Source of the DNA: an uncultured Chlorobiaceae bacterium
Lineage (GTDB): Bacteria; Bacteroidota; Chlorobiia; Chlorobiales; Chlorobiaceae
Assembly (NCBI GenBank): GCA_903994635.1
Contig: CAJEXQ010000004.1
Location: forward strand, 1 to 64,000
DNA: 64,000 nt
Direction of reading: 5' to 3'
The notes under the pieces are model-generated. The model saw only the letters and a list, made by a program, of their open reading frames with translations. It was not told where the DNA came from and did no database searches. A program made the position numbers and the translations under genes. This document shows, piece after piece, positions 11,674-22,182 of the stretch; the stretch's first letter is position 1; the number at the start of each line of letters is the position of its first letter.

Positions 11674-13539
11674 ATGTATGATATCATAGTTGCTGGCGCT
11701 GGCCATGCTGGTTGCGAAGCTGTACTGGCTGCGGCCAGAATGGGCTCTTCTTGCCTCCTCATTTCATCTGACCTGACCGCTATCGCACGGATGTCCTGCA
11801 ATCCGGCTGTTGGCGGAGTGGCTAAAGGTCAAATTACAAGGGAGATTGACGCTCTCGGAGGAGAAATGGCAAAAGCTATAGATGCAACCGGAATACAATT
11901 CCGGATGCTCAACAGAAGCAAAGGCCCTGCGATGCATTCACCAAGGGCGCAAGCTGACCGCACACTGTACTCCCTTTACATGCGGCGTATCATTGAAGAA
12001 GAAAGAAATATTGATCTTCTTCAGGATACGGTAACAGGAATTGAGTGCATGAACGGTACGTTAACGGGCGTTATTCTCTCATCAGGACGAATAATAAAAG
12101 CTGGCGCGACAATCCTTAGCTGCGGAACCTTTTTAAATGGCCTCATCCATATCGGTATGAACCACTTTCCAGGCGGACGCACCATTGCGGAGCCACCAGT
12201 TCACGGCCTAACAGAAAATCTGGTAATGCAAGGGTTTAAGACCGGGAGACTCAAAACGGGCACACCTCCCCGTATTGATGCGAGAAGTGTTGATTATTCA
12301 GCAGTTGAAGAGCAATGGGGCGATGATGATGATGTCAGATTTTCTTTTCAGCAAAACAGCACAAATCGGCGCCCGCATGTAAGCTGTTTTGTAACAAAAA
12401 CATCATCAGCAACACATGAAATTCTAAAGAAAGGATTTGACCGCTCGCCACTTTTCATGGGGAAAATACGGGGAGTTGGACCAAGGTACTGTCCATCTAT
12501 TGAGGATAAAATCTGCCGCTTTCCAGACAAAGATAGCCACCATATTTTTCTGGAGCCAGAAGGAATTGATACTAACGAAATGTATGTCAACGGGTTTTCA
12601 ACTTCTCTGCCTGAAGAAATTCAGATTGAAGGCCTCCGTTCCATTCAGGGCCTCAGTGAGGTCAAAATGATACGCCCTGGTTATGCTATTGAGTATGATT
12701 ACTTTTTTCCACATCAGATTAAAAGAACTCTCGAGACTAAACTGATTTCAAACCTCTACTTTGCCGGACAAATTAATGGCACATCGGGATATGAAGAGGC
12801 CGCAGCACAAGGATTGATGGCAGGAATCAATGCGTCACTGCGGCAACAAAAAAAAGGGTCTCTTCTCCTGAAACGTTCTGATGCGTATATAGGCGTACTC
12901 ATTGATGACCTCATTACAAAGGAGACGAATGAACCATATCGAATGTTTACCTCTTCGGCAGAACACCGGCTCATGCTCCGCCATGACAATGCCGATATCC
13001 GTCTGAGACACTTTGGTTTCAGCGCAGGGCTTATTGATGAGCAAACAATGCAAGGTTGCAACGATAACATAAAACGAATTGAGATACTCAAGAAACTCGT
13101 TGCTGGCGCAATGATGCAGCCAGCCGAAATTAATCCACTACTTGCAAATCTTGACTACCCGGCAGTGACCTGTTCACAGAACGTATGCAGCCTGCTGAAA
13201 CGTCCAGGAATCTATCTTGAGATGTTAATGGACTCTTCGTTCACCTTGAGAAACTCGGTAAAAACTGTAAGCGAAAACAGGCTGATTTATCAGCAGGTTG
13301 AAATTGACCTGAAATACGAAGGGTACCTGAAACGAGACATACTGATGTCAGAAAAGATCTTGCGGCTCGAATCGCATCATATTCCTATACATTTCCAGTA
13401 TAAAAATGTTTCAGGCCTTTCCAATGAAGGACGGGAAAAACTCCTGAAACATCAGCCTGAAACAATTGGCCAGGCATCAAGAATTCTTGGTGTCTCGCCA
13501 TCTGATCTCTCAGTTCTCATGGTACATCTCGGGCGATGA
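11674..13539 (+). CDS. mnmG: tRNA U34 carboxymethylaminomethyl-modifying enzyme MnmG (GidA)
   Basis: MnmG is an FAD and NADH-dependent enzyme that, with MnmE, modifies the wobble uridine of several tRNAs. The 621-residue protein has the N-terminal FAD site [39 protein letters not shown], the family stretch [13 protein letters not shown], and [20 protein letters not shown] near residue 370. A C-terminal helical domain follows ([17 protein letters not shown]). The length is standard. The start codon is just downstream of a parS site, so ParB binding could affect its expression. In many bacteria this gene also lies near the origin. Confidence 0.97.
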   Translation: MYDIIVAGAGHAGCEAVLAAARMGSSCLLISSDLTAIARMSCNPAVGGVAKGQITREIDALGGEMAKAIDATGIQFRMLNRSKGPAMHSPRAQADRTLYSLYMRRIIEEERNIDLLQDTVTGIECMNGTLTGVILSSGRIIKAGATILSCGTFLNGLIHIGMNHFPGGRTIAEPPVHGLTENLVMQGFKTGRLKTGTPPRIDARSVDYSAVEEQWGDDDDVRFSFQQNSTNRRPHVSCFVTKTSSATHEILKKGFDRSPLFMGKIRGVGPRYCPSIEDKICRFPDKDSHHIFLEPEGIDTNEMYVNGFSTSLPEEIQIEGLRSIQGLSEVKMIRPGYAIEYDYFFPHQIKRTLETKLISNLYFAGQINGTSGYEEAAAQGLMAGINASLRQQKKGSLLLKRSDAYIGVLIDDLITKETNEPYRMFTSSAEHRLMLRHDNADIRLRHFGFSAGLIDEQTMQGCNDNIKRIEILKKLVAGAMMQPAEINPLLANLDYPAVTCSQNVCSLLKRPGIYLEMLMDSSFTLRNSVKTVSENRLIYQQVEIDLKYEGYLKRDILMSEKILRLESHHIPIHFQYKNVSGLSNEGREKLLKHQPETIGQASRILGVSPSDLSVLMVHLGR

Positions 13540-13551
13540 AAAAATATTATA

Positions 13552-13567
13552 TGTTTCACGTGAAACG
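13552..13567. promoter_or_regulatory. parS: parS site (one mismatch)
   Basis: TGTTTCACGTGAAACG differs from the parS consensus only at the last base and keeps the 14-bp core GTTTCACGTGAAAC. It lies 12 bp after the mnmG stop and 45 bp before the family B polymerase gene. With the perfect site at 11647 it makes a pair about 1.9 kb apart on the same side of the origin. Confidence 0.87.
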
Positions 13568-13611
13568 TATATTGACCATGTTGATGGAGACTGATAACTT
13601 AATGAGCAACC

Positions 13612-15996
13612 ATGGATAGCTTTCATGTAGATATCGAAAACAACGACCTGTTATTCGGAAAAGACAAGGAGGAGTGTATTGTCGGCGCTTATCAACTGTC
13701 AGATACCCATATTCGGATATTTAACAGGAAGAATGGAGCTGTCTATAGCCATGACGAACTCTTTTACCCCTTTTTTTTTGCTTCAGACGGCTCTCTGCTT
13801 GATGGTTTTATCCCTGATGATAAGGCAAAGTTCTGGCTGGTTAAACTTGGAGGATCCAACTATTATCAGTCACTTGCTATTTTCAGGACATGGGGAAATC
13901 AACGAAGCGCTATTGAATACATAAATAAAAAGAGATATCACGACGATTCCAATCCGGCAGAAAAAACTATTCCCTGGGATAGCAACTCTTTAGTCTATAA
14001 TAAAGGGGACGCTGTCACACAATATTTGATGCAAAGCGGAAAAACCCTTTTCAAAGGGATGATATTTGATGATCTCTACAGAATGCAACTCGATATAGAG
14101 ACAAACTATGATCCAACAAAAAGGGGCGCCGGTTTTGGCGAAGATGAGATAATTATAGTCTCATTGAGCGACAGTCGAGGGTGGGAATCAGTACTTCATT
14201 CAAAAAACAGGGGCGAAAAAAAGCTGCTTGAAGAGCTTGTGAGCCTGATATTAAAAAAGGATCCAGACGTGATAGAGGGTCACAATATATTCAGTTTTGA
14301 CCTTTCTTATCTTCAGCGACGATGCGAACGCCATGGAGTTCCTTTCGCAATAGGCCGCAATGGAATGGTGCCTAAAACATACCCCGCCAGCATCCGCTTT
14401 GCCGAGCGAAGTATTGATTACCCATTTTTTGATATTCAGGGAAGGCACGTCATTGATACACTTTTTCTTGTACAGAGCTATGATATTTCGAAGCGATCAA
14501 TGCAGAGTTACGGACTTAAGGCTGTCGCAAAGCATTTTGGCTTTGCTTCACCAAACCGTACCTATGTGGAATACAAGGATATTATTTCATTATGGGAGCA
14601 TAACCCTGAAAAGCTGCTGGCTTACGCACTGGATGATGTCCGAGAAACAAGGGCTCTCTCCTCACTGCTATCGGGAAGCAATTTCTACCTGGCACAAATG
14701 CTACCGTATACTTATGCAATGACCTCCCGGATTGGCCAGGCGGCTAAAATTGAAGTTCTCCTCGTAAGAGAGTATCTGCGTTGCAAACACTCCATTCCAA
14801 AACCCTCTTCAGGAGAACAGGGGAGTGGCGGGTATACTGAAGTATTTCTGAAAGGGATTCTTGGGCCAATTGTTTATGCTGATGTGGAATCACTCTATCC
14901 TTCAATCATGCTTTCATACGATATATGCCCGAAAACCGATGAGTTAAGGGCATTTCCAGGAGTACTGGCCGAACTTAAGGAGCTGCGTTTCAAGGCAAAA
15001 GACAAATCCAGAGAGGAAAAAGAAAACGGTAACATTTCCCTTGCGGACAATTTTGATGCAATGCAGAGTTCCTTCAAAATTCTAATCAATGCCATGTATG
15101 GATACCTTGGCTTTAACGGTGGAATTTTCAATGATTTTGTGGAAGCCGACAAGGTAACTTCGACTGGTCAGGCTCTTGCAAAAAAAATGATTGTCGAGTT
15201 TGAGGCAAGAGGAAGCAAGATTATTGAAGTTGATACTGACGGCCTTCTCTTTATCCCGCCACCTGATGTTACCACGGAGGAAGAAGAACGGAAATTGGTG
15301 AGTGAAGTTTCCTTGATCATGCCTCGAGGCATCAATATAGGGTATGATGGTCGATTCAAAAAAATGATCTCATACATGAAGAAAAACTATGCTCTTCTCG
15401 GGTATGATAATGTGATGATTCTTAAGGGCTCTTCGCTGACAAGCAGAAGTGGTGAAAAATTTGGACGGGAGTTTGTACGAAAGGGATTTGAAACACTATT
15501 AACAGAGGATATTACAGGACTTCATAATCTATTCACTGAATACAAAAACAAAATTCTTAACCACGAGCTGGAAAGTTCTGATTTTTCAAGAACTGAAACC
15601 TTTAAAAGTACTATAACACAATATCTCGATGAGGTTAAATCAGGGAAAAGATCAAGAGCTATTACCTACGAAATTGCCATAAAATCGGGAATGACGGTAG
15701 CGAAAGGAGACCGAATAACCTATTATGTTTCAGGAAGCGGCACTGGCACAGCCTCCTATGATAAAGGCAAGATGGCCTCTGAATGGAAAAAAGAGGCGCC
15801 TGATGAGAATACCCATTTTTATCTGAAACGGCTTGATGAGCATTGCCAGAAGTTTTTGCCTTTTTTCAAACCCCAGGACTACAGCATGATTTTTTCATCT
15901 GATACTCTTTTTTCATTTTCGGCTGAAGGCATAGTGCTTCAGAAAGAGATAAGGCACACAGAAACAGCTCATTCTGCAAAAGAAGAAAGGGAATGA
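13612..15996 (+). CDS. Family B DNA polymerase with 3'-5' exonuclease
   Basis: This 794-residue protein has all core motifs of replicative-type family B polymerases. Exo I is QLDIET (D160, E162), Exo [14 protein letters not shown] near 224, and Exo [12 protein letters not shown] near 338. Polymerase motif A is DVESLYPSI starting at D424, motif [14 protein letters not shown] starting at K488, and motif C VDTDG with D541 and D543. Both activities should therefore be intact. Its size is close to E. coli DNA polymerase II (a repair polymerase), so translesion or restart synthesis is a reasonable role, but an archaeal-like origin is possible. It follows parS and mnmG near the origin. I do not assign polB because orthology is untested. 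Confidence 0.92.
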   Translation: MDSFHVDIENNDLLFGKDKEECIVGAYQLSDTHIRIFNRKNGAVYSHDELFYPFFFASDGSLLDGFIPDDKAKFWLVKLGGSNYYQSLAIFRTWGNQRSAIEYINKKRYHDDSNPAEKTIPWDSNSLVYNKGDAVTQYLMQSGKTLFKGMIFDDLYRMQLDIETNYDPTKRGAGFGEDEIIIVSLSDSRGWESVLHSKNRGEKKLLEELVSLILKKDPDVIEGHNIFSFDLSYLQRRCERHGVPFAIGRNGMVPKTYPASIRFAERSIDYPFFDIQGRHVIDTLFLVQSYDISKRSMQSYGLKAVAKHFGFASPNRTYVEYKDIISLWEHNPEKLLAYALDDVRETRALSSLLSGSNFYLAQMLPYTYAMTSRIGQAAKIEVLLVREYLRCKHSIPKPSSGEQGSGGYTEVFLKGILGPIVYADVESLYPSIMLSYDICPKTDELRAFPGVLAELKELRFKAKDKSREEKENGNISLADNFDAMQSSFKILINAMYGYLGFNGGIFNDFVEADKVTSTGQALAKKMIVEFEARGSKIIEVDTDGLLFIPPPDVTTEEEERKLVSEVSLIMPRGINIGYDGRFKKMISYMKKNYALLGYDNVMILKGSSLTSRSGEKFGREFVRKGFETLLTEDITGLHNLFTEYKNKILNHELESSDFSRTETFKSTITQYLDEVKSGKRSRAITYEIAIKSGMTVAKGDRITYYVSGSGTGTASYDKGKMASEWKKEAPDENTHFYLKRLDEHCQKFLPFFKPQDYSMIFSSDTLFSFSAEGIVLQKEIRHTETAHSAKEERE

Positions 15997-16139
15997 ATAA
16001 CATCAGATTAACGAAAAAGCTCCACAGAACATCAATCACGCTGAAATAAATTTCATTTTTTCCCTATGAAACACTATGGTATATTTATCAGTAAATTTTT
16101 GGCAGCCTGTAAATTTAAACCACTTCACAAAATATAATC

Positions 16140-17363
16140 ATGATAGACAATAAAGTGCTTCCGATTACAGATGATGTAAGCTGGATTGGCGTTCTGGATC
16201 CAGGGTTAATCACCTTCGATATAGTAATGGAGACGAAATATGGAACGACCTATAACTCTTATTTTATCAATGCCGACAAAAAAACAGTTATAGAGACAAC
16301 CAAAGAAAAATTTTGGCCAGAATATCTTGATAAAATAAAACAAGTTACTGATCCATTAGAGATAGAGTACATTATTGTTGACCATACTGAGCCTGACCAC
16401 TCCGGCAATATAAAGAACCTGCTTGCCATAGCTCAAAACGCTACCGTTGTGGGCAGTGGTAATGCTATCAAGTTTCTTCGTGATCAAACAGGACATGACT
16501 TCAAGTCACTGGTTGTCAAAACGGGTGATTCACTCAGCCTGGGAAATAAAACCCTTCATTTTATCAATGCACCGAATCTGCACTGGCCCGACACCATCTA
16601 CACATGGCTTGAGGAGGATCAGATCCTTTTCACTTGTGACTCTTTTGGGTCACATTTCTGTAATGAGGCTATGTTTGATGATGCTGTTGGGGAATTTGAT
16701 GACTCTTTTACCTATTACTTTAATTCTATTCTCAAGCCATTCAGCAAATACATGCTTCAGGCTATTGAAAAAATCAGCACACTTGATATCAAGACAATCT
16801 GCCCTGGTCACGGCCCTATACTGAGAACACAGTGGAAAAAATATGTTGATCTTTCATTCAGCTACGCAACAACAGCCATCGCACTCCCGAGTGAGAAAAA
16901 TATACTGATTGCTTATGTCTCCGCTTATGAAAACACAACATTGATGGCAGAAAAGATTGCGGAAGGATTACAACAATCCTGTGACTTCCAGGTTGATATC
17001 TGTGACATCGAGAACATCAACGCAACAGAGCTTGAGGAGAAAATTGCTCACTGTACAGGAATTATAGTGGGATCTCCAACTATAAACCAGAATATACTCC
17101 CACAGATTTACAATCTTTTCGCAACAATAAACCCTATTCGTGACAAAGGCAAACTTGGTGCTGCTTTTGGCTCATACGGATGGAGTGGAGAAGCTGCAAA
17201 AATGATTGAAAGTAATTTAACCATGCTGAAACTAAAAGTGTTTGATCAAAACCTCATGGTAAAATTCAAACCTCACGAACCTGAATTTGAGAAATGCACA
17301 GCTTTTGGAAAGGCCTTTGCTGAAAAAATGATTGAAATGTACCAGCTCAGTTGCTCTCTTTAA
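16140..17363 (+). CDS. FprA family flavodiiron protein
   Basis: Flavodiiron proteins reduce oxygen to water and/or nitric oxide to nitrous oxide, protecting anaerobes. The 407-residue protein has an N-terminal metallo-beta-lactamase-like domain with the diiron motif HTEPDHSGN near residue 82, a later His in [14 protein letters not shown] and [11 protein letters not shown]-terminal flavodoxin domain starts near residue 255 ([20 protein letters not shown]) with [12 protein letters not shown] and GSYGWSGEA for FMN. There is no extra rubredoxin or reductase domain, so an external electron donor is needed. It is probably monocistronic, with a 143-bp AT-rich leader. Confidence 0.95.
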   Translation: MIDNKVLPITDDVSWIGVLDPGLITFDIVMETKYGTTYNSYFINADKKTVIETTKEKFWPEYLDKIKQVTDPLEIEYIIVDHTEPDHSGNIKNLLAIAQNATVVGSGNAIKFLRDQTGHDFKSLVVKTGDSLSLGNKTLHFINAPNLHWPDTIYTWLEEDQILFTCDSFGSHFCNEAMFDDAVGEFDDSFTYYFNSILKPFSKYMLQAIEKISTLDIKTICPGHGPILRTQWKKYVDLSFSYATTAIALPSEKNILIAYVSAYENTTLMAEKIAEGLQQSCDFQVDICDIENINATELEEKIAHCTGIIVGSPTINQNILPQIYNLFATINPIRDKGKLGAAFGSYGWSGEAAKMIESNLTMLKLKVFDQNLMVKFKPHEPEFEKCTAFGKAFAEKMIEMYQLSCSL

Positions 17364-17375
17364 GATTTTTTGTAC

Positions 17376-17402
17376 GGGCCGTAGTGAAATACATTACGGC
17401 CC
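17376..17402. terminator. Stem-loop between convergent genes
   Basis: GGGCCGTAGTG pairs with CATTACGGCCC around the 5-base loop AAATA (one G-T pair), between the convergent flavodiiron and DUF721 genes. The stem is strong, but there is no T tract directly after it on either strand, so it is only a putative bidirectional terminator. Confidence 0.5.
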
Positions 17403-17404
17403 AT

Positions 17405-17698
17405 TTATCTGAAAATAATTTCCCTGACCATTTGTGTTTCGAGAGCGCTGTTAAGTTTTGATATAATATCCTGCTTCCTGAAATTAAGCTCCATTCTCCA
17501 GGCTGGATTTCTTACCCGAATAAACAATTGTCCATCAGAAAACCGCTCCAGAGAGGTCGCCTCTGAAATAGACTCTCCTACAACACTGTCCCATATCTGA
17601 AGCATCTTAAACTGGTTACAGGCCTCGTCAAAACCTAAAATGTGACACATATCTATAACCACAGCCGATATTTTTTTTGGATCTTTCGTTCTTGACAT
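17405..17698 (-). CDS. DUF721 (DciA-like) protein
   Basis: This 97-residue protein matches the DUF721 domain, including FKMLQIWDSVVGESISEAT and GQLFIRVRNPAWRMELNFRK. In other bacteria DUF721 proteins named DciA help load the replicative helicase DnaB; that role is inferred here from family and location. It starts 2 bp after recF ends and is the last gene of dnaA-dnaN-recF-DUF721. I see no N-terminal extension, so this is the short form of the family. Confidence 0.82.
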   Translation of the reverse strand: MSRTKDPKKISAVVIDMCHILGFDEACNQFKMLQIWDSVVGESISEATSLERFSDGQLFIRVRNPAWRMELNFRKQDIISKLNSALETQMVREIIFR

Positions 17699-17700
17699 TC

Positions 17701-18810
17701 TTATATCGCTCCCATTTTTTTAAGCGATTCAACAGAGATTATGTTGACATTTCCGTGTCCTTTTTGTTCAGCGGAAGTAATGATTATTTGGCCGCAATTT
17801 TCAAGAATGTTAAAAATATCCGCAATCCTTGAGCCATCAAGCTCACTGAAAATATCATCAAGCAGGCAGAGTGGTTTTTCTCCAAGTGAATCATAATAAA
17901 AACGATGCTGGGAAAGCTTCAGACCAATAAGAAATGTTCGTAATTGACCCTGGGAGGCATATTTTTTTATCTCCTTTTCATTAATGAGAAAAACAAGATC
18001 ATCACGATGTGGACCACTCAAAGTCTGTGCCCGAAAAATTTCTTGTTTCTCAGTCTCTTCATATTTTGCCCGAAAAAGAACATAAAGAGCTTCAGGAGAG
18101 ATGTCAGCGCTGATTTTACCAAGCGATGAACGATAATTTATGGATGGATATTCATTGATGGATAATTGCCCATACAGTTCCCTGAAGCGAACCAAAAAAG
18201 CAAGAATAAAAAGCACTCTTGTATGAACTATTGATGCGGCAAGTCTTGATATATTTTCAGTCCAAAGGGAAAGCATCTCCGGATGAGTAGTATGATGATC
18301 GCGTAACAGTAAAAGCAATGCATTGCGTTGATGAAGCACCCTCTTGTAGGCAATCAAGTCATCAAGGTATCTCTTATTAATTTGGCATATCGCACTGTCA
18401 ATAAAGCGCCTTCGTTCCGATGGGGCGCCATTAACTATAATGATTTCAGGAGGAGAAAAGGTAATACATGGTATACGTCCGATATGGTTTGAATAAGATT
18501 TTACATCGCAATTATTGACAATAATCTGCTTTTCTCTCTCTTTGGTATAAGCGATCTTCACAGATATTAAACTTTCCGATTCACTGAAAAAATTACTTTC
18601 AAGCAAAAAAAAATCTGATGAAAATGAGAGGTACTCACTATCTGCAGCACTGACAAATCCCCTCGTCAGCGCACAGTAGTGAATTCCATCCAAAAGAGAT
18701 GTTTTTCCCGATCCATTCAATCCATAAATAACGTTAATACCATCACTTGGTATAAAATTTAGCAAACGATGGTTACGAAAATTTTCATAATGTATACATT
18801 TGAGTCTCAA
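17701..18810 (-). CDS. recF: DNA replication and repair protein RecF
   Basis: RecF is an SMC-like ATPase that helps load RecA at gaps and stalled forks. The 369-residue protein has Walker A GLNGSGKTSLLDGIHYCAL near residue 32, the signature LSGPHRDDL near 265, and the Walker B region CLLDDIFSELD near 310. It lies 18 bp downstream of dnaN in the minus-strand origin operon and almost touches the DUF721 gene. The length is normal. Confidence 0.96.
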   Translation of the reverse strand: MRLKCIHYENFRNHRLLNFIPSDGINVIYGLNGSGKTSLLDGIHYCALTRGFVSAADSEYLSFSSDFFLLESNFFSESESLISVKIAYTKEREKQIIVNNCDVKSYSNHIGRIPCITFSPPEIIIVNGAPSERRRFIDSAICQINKRYLDDLIAYKRVLHQRNALLLLLRDHHTTHPEMLSLWTENISRLAASIVHTRVLFILAFLVRFRELYGQLSINEYPSINYRSSLGKISADISPEALYVLFRAKYEETEKQEIFRAQTLSGPHRDDLVFLINEKEIKKYASQGQLRTFLIGLKLSQHRFYYDSLGEKPLCLLDDIFSELDGSRIADIFNILENCGQIIITSAEQKGHGNVNIISVESLKKMGAI

Positions 18811-18828
18811 AAATATCCTCCCGACTAA

Positions 18829-19953
18829 TCAATTATTGATACGGACAGGCATGACAAGAATAATCAGTTTATCATCATCAATTTCCTTATGTGGCTTGAA
18901 AATAACGGCTGTTGTCGGACTTTTAAGCTCAATACAAATTTCATTATCATCAAGATGCGCCAGCGCGGCTTCGATAAATTTTGAATTAAAACCAATGGTA
19001 ATATCCTCACCTGTATAGACACAAGGCAACTCTTCCTGAGCAGCCTCTCCGTCATTGGTATTTTCAGCCATAACCTTGAGGAGTTCACCTTCAATAACTA
19101 TTTTGATGTCACCAATACTTGAAAAACGACCAACGCGTCTTACTGAATCATAAATGGTAGAACGATTAATAATGACATGTTTATCGTGTTCAACAGGAAT
19201 AACTGCATCATAATTGGGATAAGGCTCAACAATCAGCGCAGCATCAAGAATAATGTTCCCTATGATAAAACGAACGAAACGGCGGTCAACATCAATGCAC
19301 ATCGTAATTGATTCATGCTGAGCAAGTTTTTGAAGAATAGAAAGAACCTTGGCAGGAACCACAATCTTTTGTTTTTCTTCGATATCAAGCGATGAACTCT
19401 TCCTGCATCGAACCAGGCGATGCCCGTCAGTTGAAACAGCAGTAATAGTGTTGCCTGCCAGTTCAAAAAGCACTCCCATCATCGCAGGTCTCATGCCATC
19501 AATACTACAGGCGAATGTGGTTTTCTGAACCAGATCAAGGAATTCAGAGGTTTCAAATTCAAGAGAGACATCATAGTTCTTCTCATATTTTTCCTGTTTG
19601 CTCTCAAAAAGACAAGCTATCTTGTATTTGCCTTTATCTGTACTGATGTGTATCATGCCATGATCACTAATCTCCTGTCGCTCAATGACAAAAGTCACCG
19701 AGGTATCGTACATGCTTCTCAAAAAATCCTGAAGCAATTTGGCGTTGATACCGATGTTTACTGTATCGGATGTTTCGATATCACTCTTGGCGGTTATTGA
19801 AAGCTCGCCATCAGTACCAAAAAAAGTCAGACAACCTGGCTCAATAGAGAGGTGGATATTTTCAAAGCGCGGATCCATGGACTTTGCAGGTATAGCCTGT
19901 GCAACCTTGCTGACCGGATCCTGAAGTTGACGGATTGAGGAAGTTAATTTCAT
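18829..19953 (-). CDS. dnaN: DNA polymerase III beta subunit (sliding clamp)
   Basis: The beta clamp encircles DNA and tethers the polymerase. The 374-residue protein shows the three-domain clamp pattern with NIHLSIEPGCLTFFGTD in domain 1, FACSIDGMRPAMMGVLFEL and VSTDGHRLVR in domain 2, and LIILVMPVRINN at the C-terminus, a variant of the usual MPMRL ending that faces the peptide-binding groove. The gene follows dnaA after a 280-bp gap, so it probably has its own promoter. Confidence 0.96.
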   Translation of the reverse strand: MKLTSSIRQLQDPVSKVAQAIPAKSMDPRFENIHLSIEPGCLTFFGTDGELSITAKSDIETSDTVNIGINAKLLQDFLRSMYDTSVTFVIERQEISDHGMIHISTDKGKYKIACLFESKQEKYEKNYDVSLEFETSEFLDLVQKTTFACSIDGMRPAMMGVLFELAGNTITAVSTDGHRLVRCRKSSSLDIEEKQKIVVPAKVLSILQKLAQHESITMCIDVDRRFVRFIIGNIILDAALIVEPYPNYDAVIPVEHDKHVIINRSTIYDSVRRVGRFSSIGDIKIVIEGELLKVMAENTNDGEAAQEELPCVYTGEDITIGFNSKFIEAALAHLDDNEICIELKSPTTAVIFKPHKEIDDDKLIILVMPVRINN

Positions 19954-20233
19954 CTATTACAACTTTAACTTTTTAGAAATATATTAGAATTTGTTGCTGT
20001 TGTTGGTGGTGTTAATATCTGGATAAACTCGATTCGTATATTCTTATCTCTTTTTTAAAAAACAAATTAGCTTATCTTTTTATGATGATATAGATGTTGA
20101 TAAAGTGTGTGTTTTACTATTTCTGTTTTGTGGAGGGTTTGTTGGTGTTTTATTGAATTCCAGACTTATGTTAATAAGTAGGGGTTTATCAAGATTCCAC
20201 TCACACTTCTCCAACACCTTATACACATCACCC
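19954..20233. other. dnaA-dnaN intergenic region
   Basis: No gene is seen. The region is AT-rich with long T and A tracts and probably holds the dnaN promoter on the minus strand. TTATACACA at 20219-20227, just after the dnaA stop codon, differs at one base from the DnaA box consensus TTATCCACA. A single box could serve in autoregulation or origin function. No terminator is evident after dnaA. Confidence 0.5.
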
Positions 20234-21709
20234 TTACATTGAGAGAATCTCAATTCTTTTCTTGATCTCCTCAATTTTTTTTCTCTCTTCTGCTATTGTG
20301 TCAACTTTTCTGGTCACAGTGTTCACAGCATGAATTACTGTTGAATGATCTCTTCCGCCGAAATGAAGTCCAATTGTTTTCAGTGACGAATTGGTCAGAA
20401 GTTTTGAGAGATACATCGCAATCTGGCGTCCGATGGCGATCTCTTTTTTCTTGGATTTTCCTTTCAAATCGTTTGGAGTAATAGAAAAGTAGGAACAGAC
20501 AGCTTTCTCTATAGTGTCGAGTGTCAGTTGTTTGGTTGTATGCCTGATAATGTCTTTCAGGGTTGATTTTGTAAACTGCAGGTCGATTTCACGGTTATCG
20601 AGCGACTGGGCTGCAAGCAGTTTCACAATACATCCTTCAAGTTCCCTCACGTTCTCTGTGACATTGGTCGCAATGAATTCAACAACAACATCATCAAGAT
20701 TGACACCACTTTGATGCAGTTTACTGAGAATAATTGCTTTGCGTGTCTCATAGTCCGGTGGTTGAATATCAGCAGAGAGTCCCCAGTTAAAACGTGATAT
20801 AAGGCGATCTTCAATCCCTTTGATGTCTTTTATCGGTCGATCTGCCGAGAGGATAATCTGCTTGTTTGATTGATGTAGTGTGTTAAAAATGTGAAAAATC
20901 TCTTCCTGTGTTTTTTCTTTGCCCGAAAAGAATTGAATATCGTCAATAATAAGCACATCAATGGATCGATAAAATGAGGAAAATTCCTGAATTTTTCCAT
21001 TCTGAATCGCGTTCACAAAATCGATGGCAAATTTTTCGCTCGAAACATACAGCACTCTATCAGAAAGCCTGTTCTCACGGACACTGTTTCCTACGGCCTG
21101 CATGATATGGGTTTTGCCAAGCCCTACACCGCCATAGATAACTAGTGGATTAAAGGCATTTTGGCCAGGACTTTGGGCAACAGCTTTAGCAGCAGCAAAA
21201 GCCAGGGAGTTGCAATCTCCCCTGATTAGTGTGTTAAATGTGTATTTTGAGTTCAAATGCGTTTCAAAACGAGCAAGGTTTCGTTCAAACTCCTCTGTGT
21301 TTTTTGGGCGTGTTCCGGTAGCTCGACTTGCGGTAATAAAATCACCATTCATGGCGTTTTGATGAGGCAACTCAATAGTGACTGGCTGTCCTTGGGATTT
21401 ATCCATCACTATTGAGTACATCAGCCGTGCATCAGGCCCAATTACCTCTTTAAGCGCCTGCTTTAAATAAGAAGAGTAATTCTCTTCTATCCACTCATAA
21501 AAGAACTGGCTTGGTACCTCAATAGTTAACTCACTTCCAGAAAAGCTTAAAGGTTTTATTGGAAAAAACCAGGTTTTAAAGGCGAGGGGGTTAATTTTTT
21601 CCTTGATAGTGCCAAGACAGGCCTCCCAGACCTGTTGTTCCATTGAGCTGTTTTTTCGGGGTTGAGTTTGCGGGTATTCCGTAAACGTTTCAGACGTAAC
21701 TTCGATCAT
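20234..21709 (-). CDS. dnaA: Chromosomal replication initiator protein DnaA
   Basis: DnaA binds 9-bp boxes at oriC and unwinds DNA to start replication. The 491-residue protein has the four usual domains: N-terminal domain I ([20 protein letters not shown]), a linker, the AAA+ domain with Walker [16 protein letters not shown] near 190 and Walker [20 protein letters not shown] near 250, and the C-terminal DNA-binding domain with [19 protein letters not shown]. The first ATG gives a full domain I. It is transcribed away from the origin region that lies upstream of it. Confidence 0.98.
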   Translation of the reverse strand: MIEVTSETFTEYPQTQPRKNSSMEQQVWEACLGTIKEKINPLAFKTWFFPIKPLSFSGSELTIEVPSQFFYEWIEENYSSYLKQALKEVIGPDARLMYSIVMDKSQGQPVTIELPHQNAMNGDFITASRATGTRPKNTEEFERNLARFETHLNSKYTFNTLIRGDCNSLAFAAAKAVAQSPGQNAFNPLVIYGGVGLGKTHIMQAVGNSVRENRLSDRVLYVSSEKFAIDFVNAIQNGKIQEFSSFYRSIDVLIIDDIQFFSGKEKTQEEIFHIFNTLHQSNKQIILSADRPIKDIKGIEDRLISRFNWGLSADIQPPDYETRKAIILSKLHQSGVNLDDVVVEFIATNVTENVRELEGCIVKLLAAQSLDNREIDLQFTKSTLKDIIRHTTKQLTLDTIEKAVCSYFSITPNDLKGKSKKKEIAIGRQIAMYLSKLLTNSSLKTIGLHFGGRDHSTVIHAVNTVTRKVDTIAEERKKIEEIKKRIEILSM

Positions 21710-21851
21710 AAAAAGGAGATTTGAAAAGAGATAAATACTGACTTTGTTAGCGCCATCAACATTTGATGTTCACAAGTTAGTTTTTTAAGTGGATAAAAAA
21801 CAATTTCCTTTATGAAAAATAACCTATAAGAACAGATAGCTACAGGTGATG

Positions 21852-21860
21852 TTATCAACA
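21852..21860 (+). promoter_or_regulatory. DnaA box-like site TTATCAACA
   Basis: This 9-mer has one mismatch to the TTATCCACA consensus and the same sequence as the cluster at 21973-22002. It sits next to the AT-rich block, a typical distance between box and unwinding element. Confidence 0.65.
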
Positions 21861-21972
21861 CAATAACTGATTATTTATAAATAAATTAGCCAAAATATTG
21901 ATGAAAGTAGTCAACATCACTTAACTCTTTGGTGATGCCGGATTATCTGGGGTCTACGGCTGTTGAAATAAC

Positions 21973-22002
21973 TTATCAACAACTTATCAACATTGTTGAT
22001 AA
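21973..22002. promoter_or_regulatory. Cluster of three DnaA box-like sites
   Basis: TTATCAACA occurs at 21973-21981 and 21984-21992 on the plus strand and inverted (TGTTGATAA) at 21994-22002. The two direct copies are 11 bp apart, about one helical turn, and the third faces them. This ordered spacing supports cooperative DnaA binding. Confidence 0.75.
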
Positions 22003-22009
22003 GTTGTTG
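21977..22009. repeat. Perfect 16-bp inverted repeat in oriC
   Basis: CAACAACTTATCAACA (21977-21992) and its exact reverse complement (21994-22009) flank a single T at 21993. The repeat includes two DnaA-box-like sites back to back. With a 1-base loop a hairpin would be strained, so a protein-binding palindrome is more likely. Confidence 0.9.
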
Positions 22010-22182
22010 TCGGGCTGTTATTTTTTACCGTGTAGCTCGTGATATTTATTTTTATGGGTGGGGGGGGCAGTGGTGGTCAGTTCTGTCAGGCAACTGAAGC
22101 ATTTGTTATTGTTCGTTCATTGTGTTAACTTACGCGCCCTGTAATTTTGAACATATTTTAAAATAGTGTGGAGCTTTAAGCG

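Larger units (their letters stand above)
21720..22182. other. oriC: Probable chromosomal origin of replication (oriC)
   Basis: The 473-bp gap between divergent dnaA and rpmH has the classical arrangement of a bacterial oriC. It carries at least four TTATCAACA DnaA-box-like sites (one mismatch from TTATCCACA), an AT-rich block at 21865-21890 (ATTATTTATAAATAAATT) suitable for unwinding, and a run of eight G at 22060-22067. Promoters for dnaA and rpmH must also lie here. Origin activity is inferred from gene order and boxes. Confidence 0.85.
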
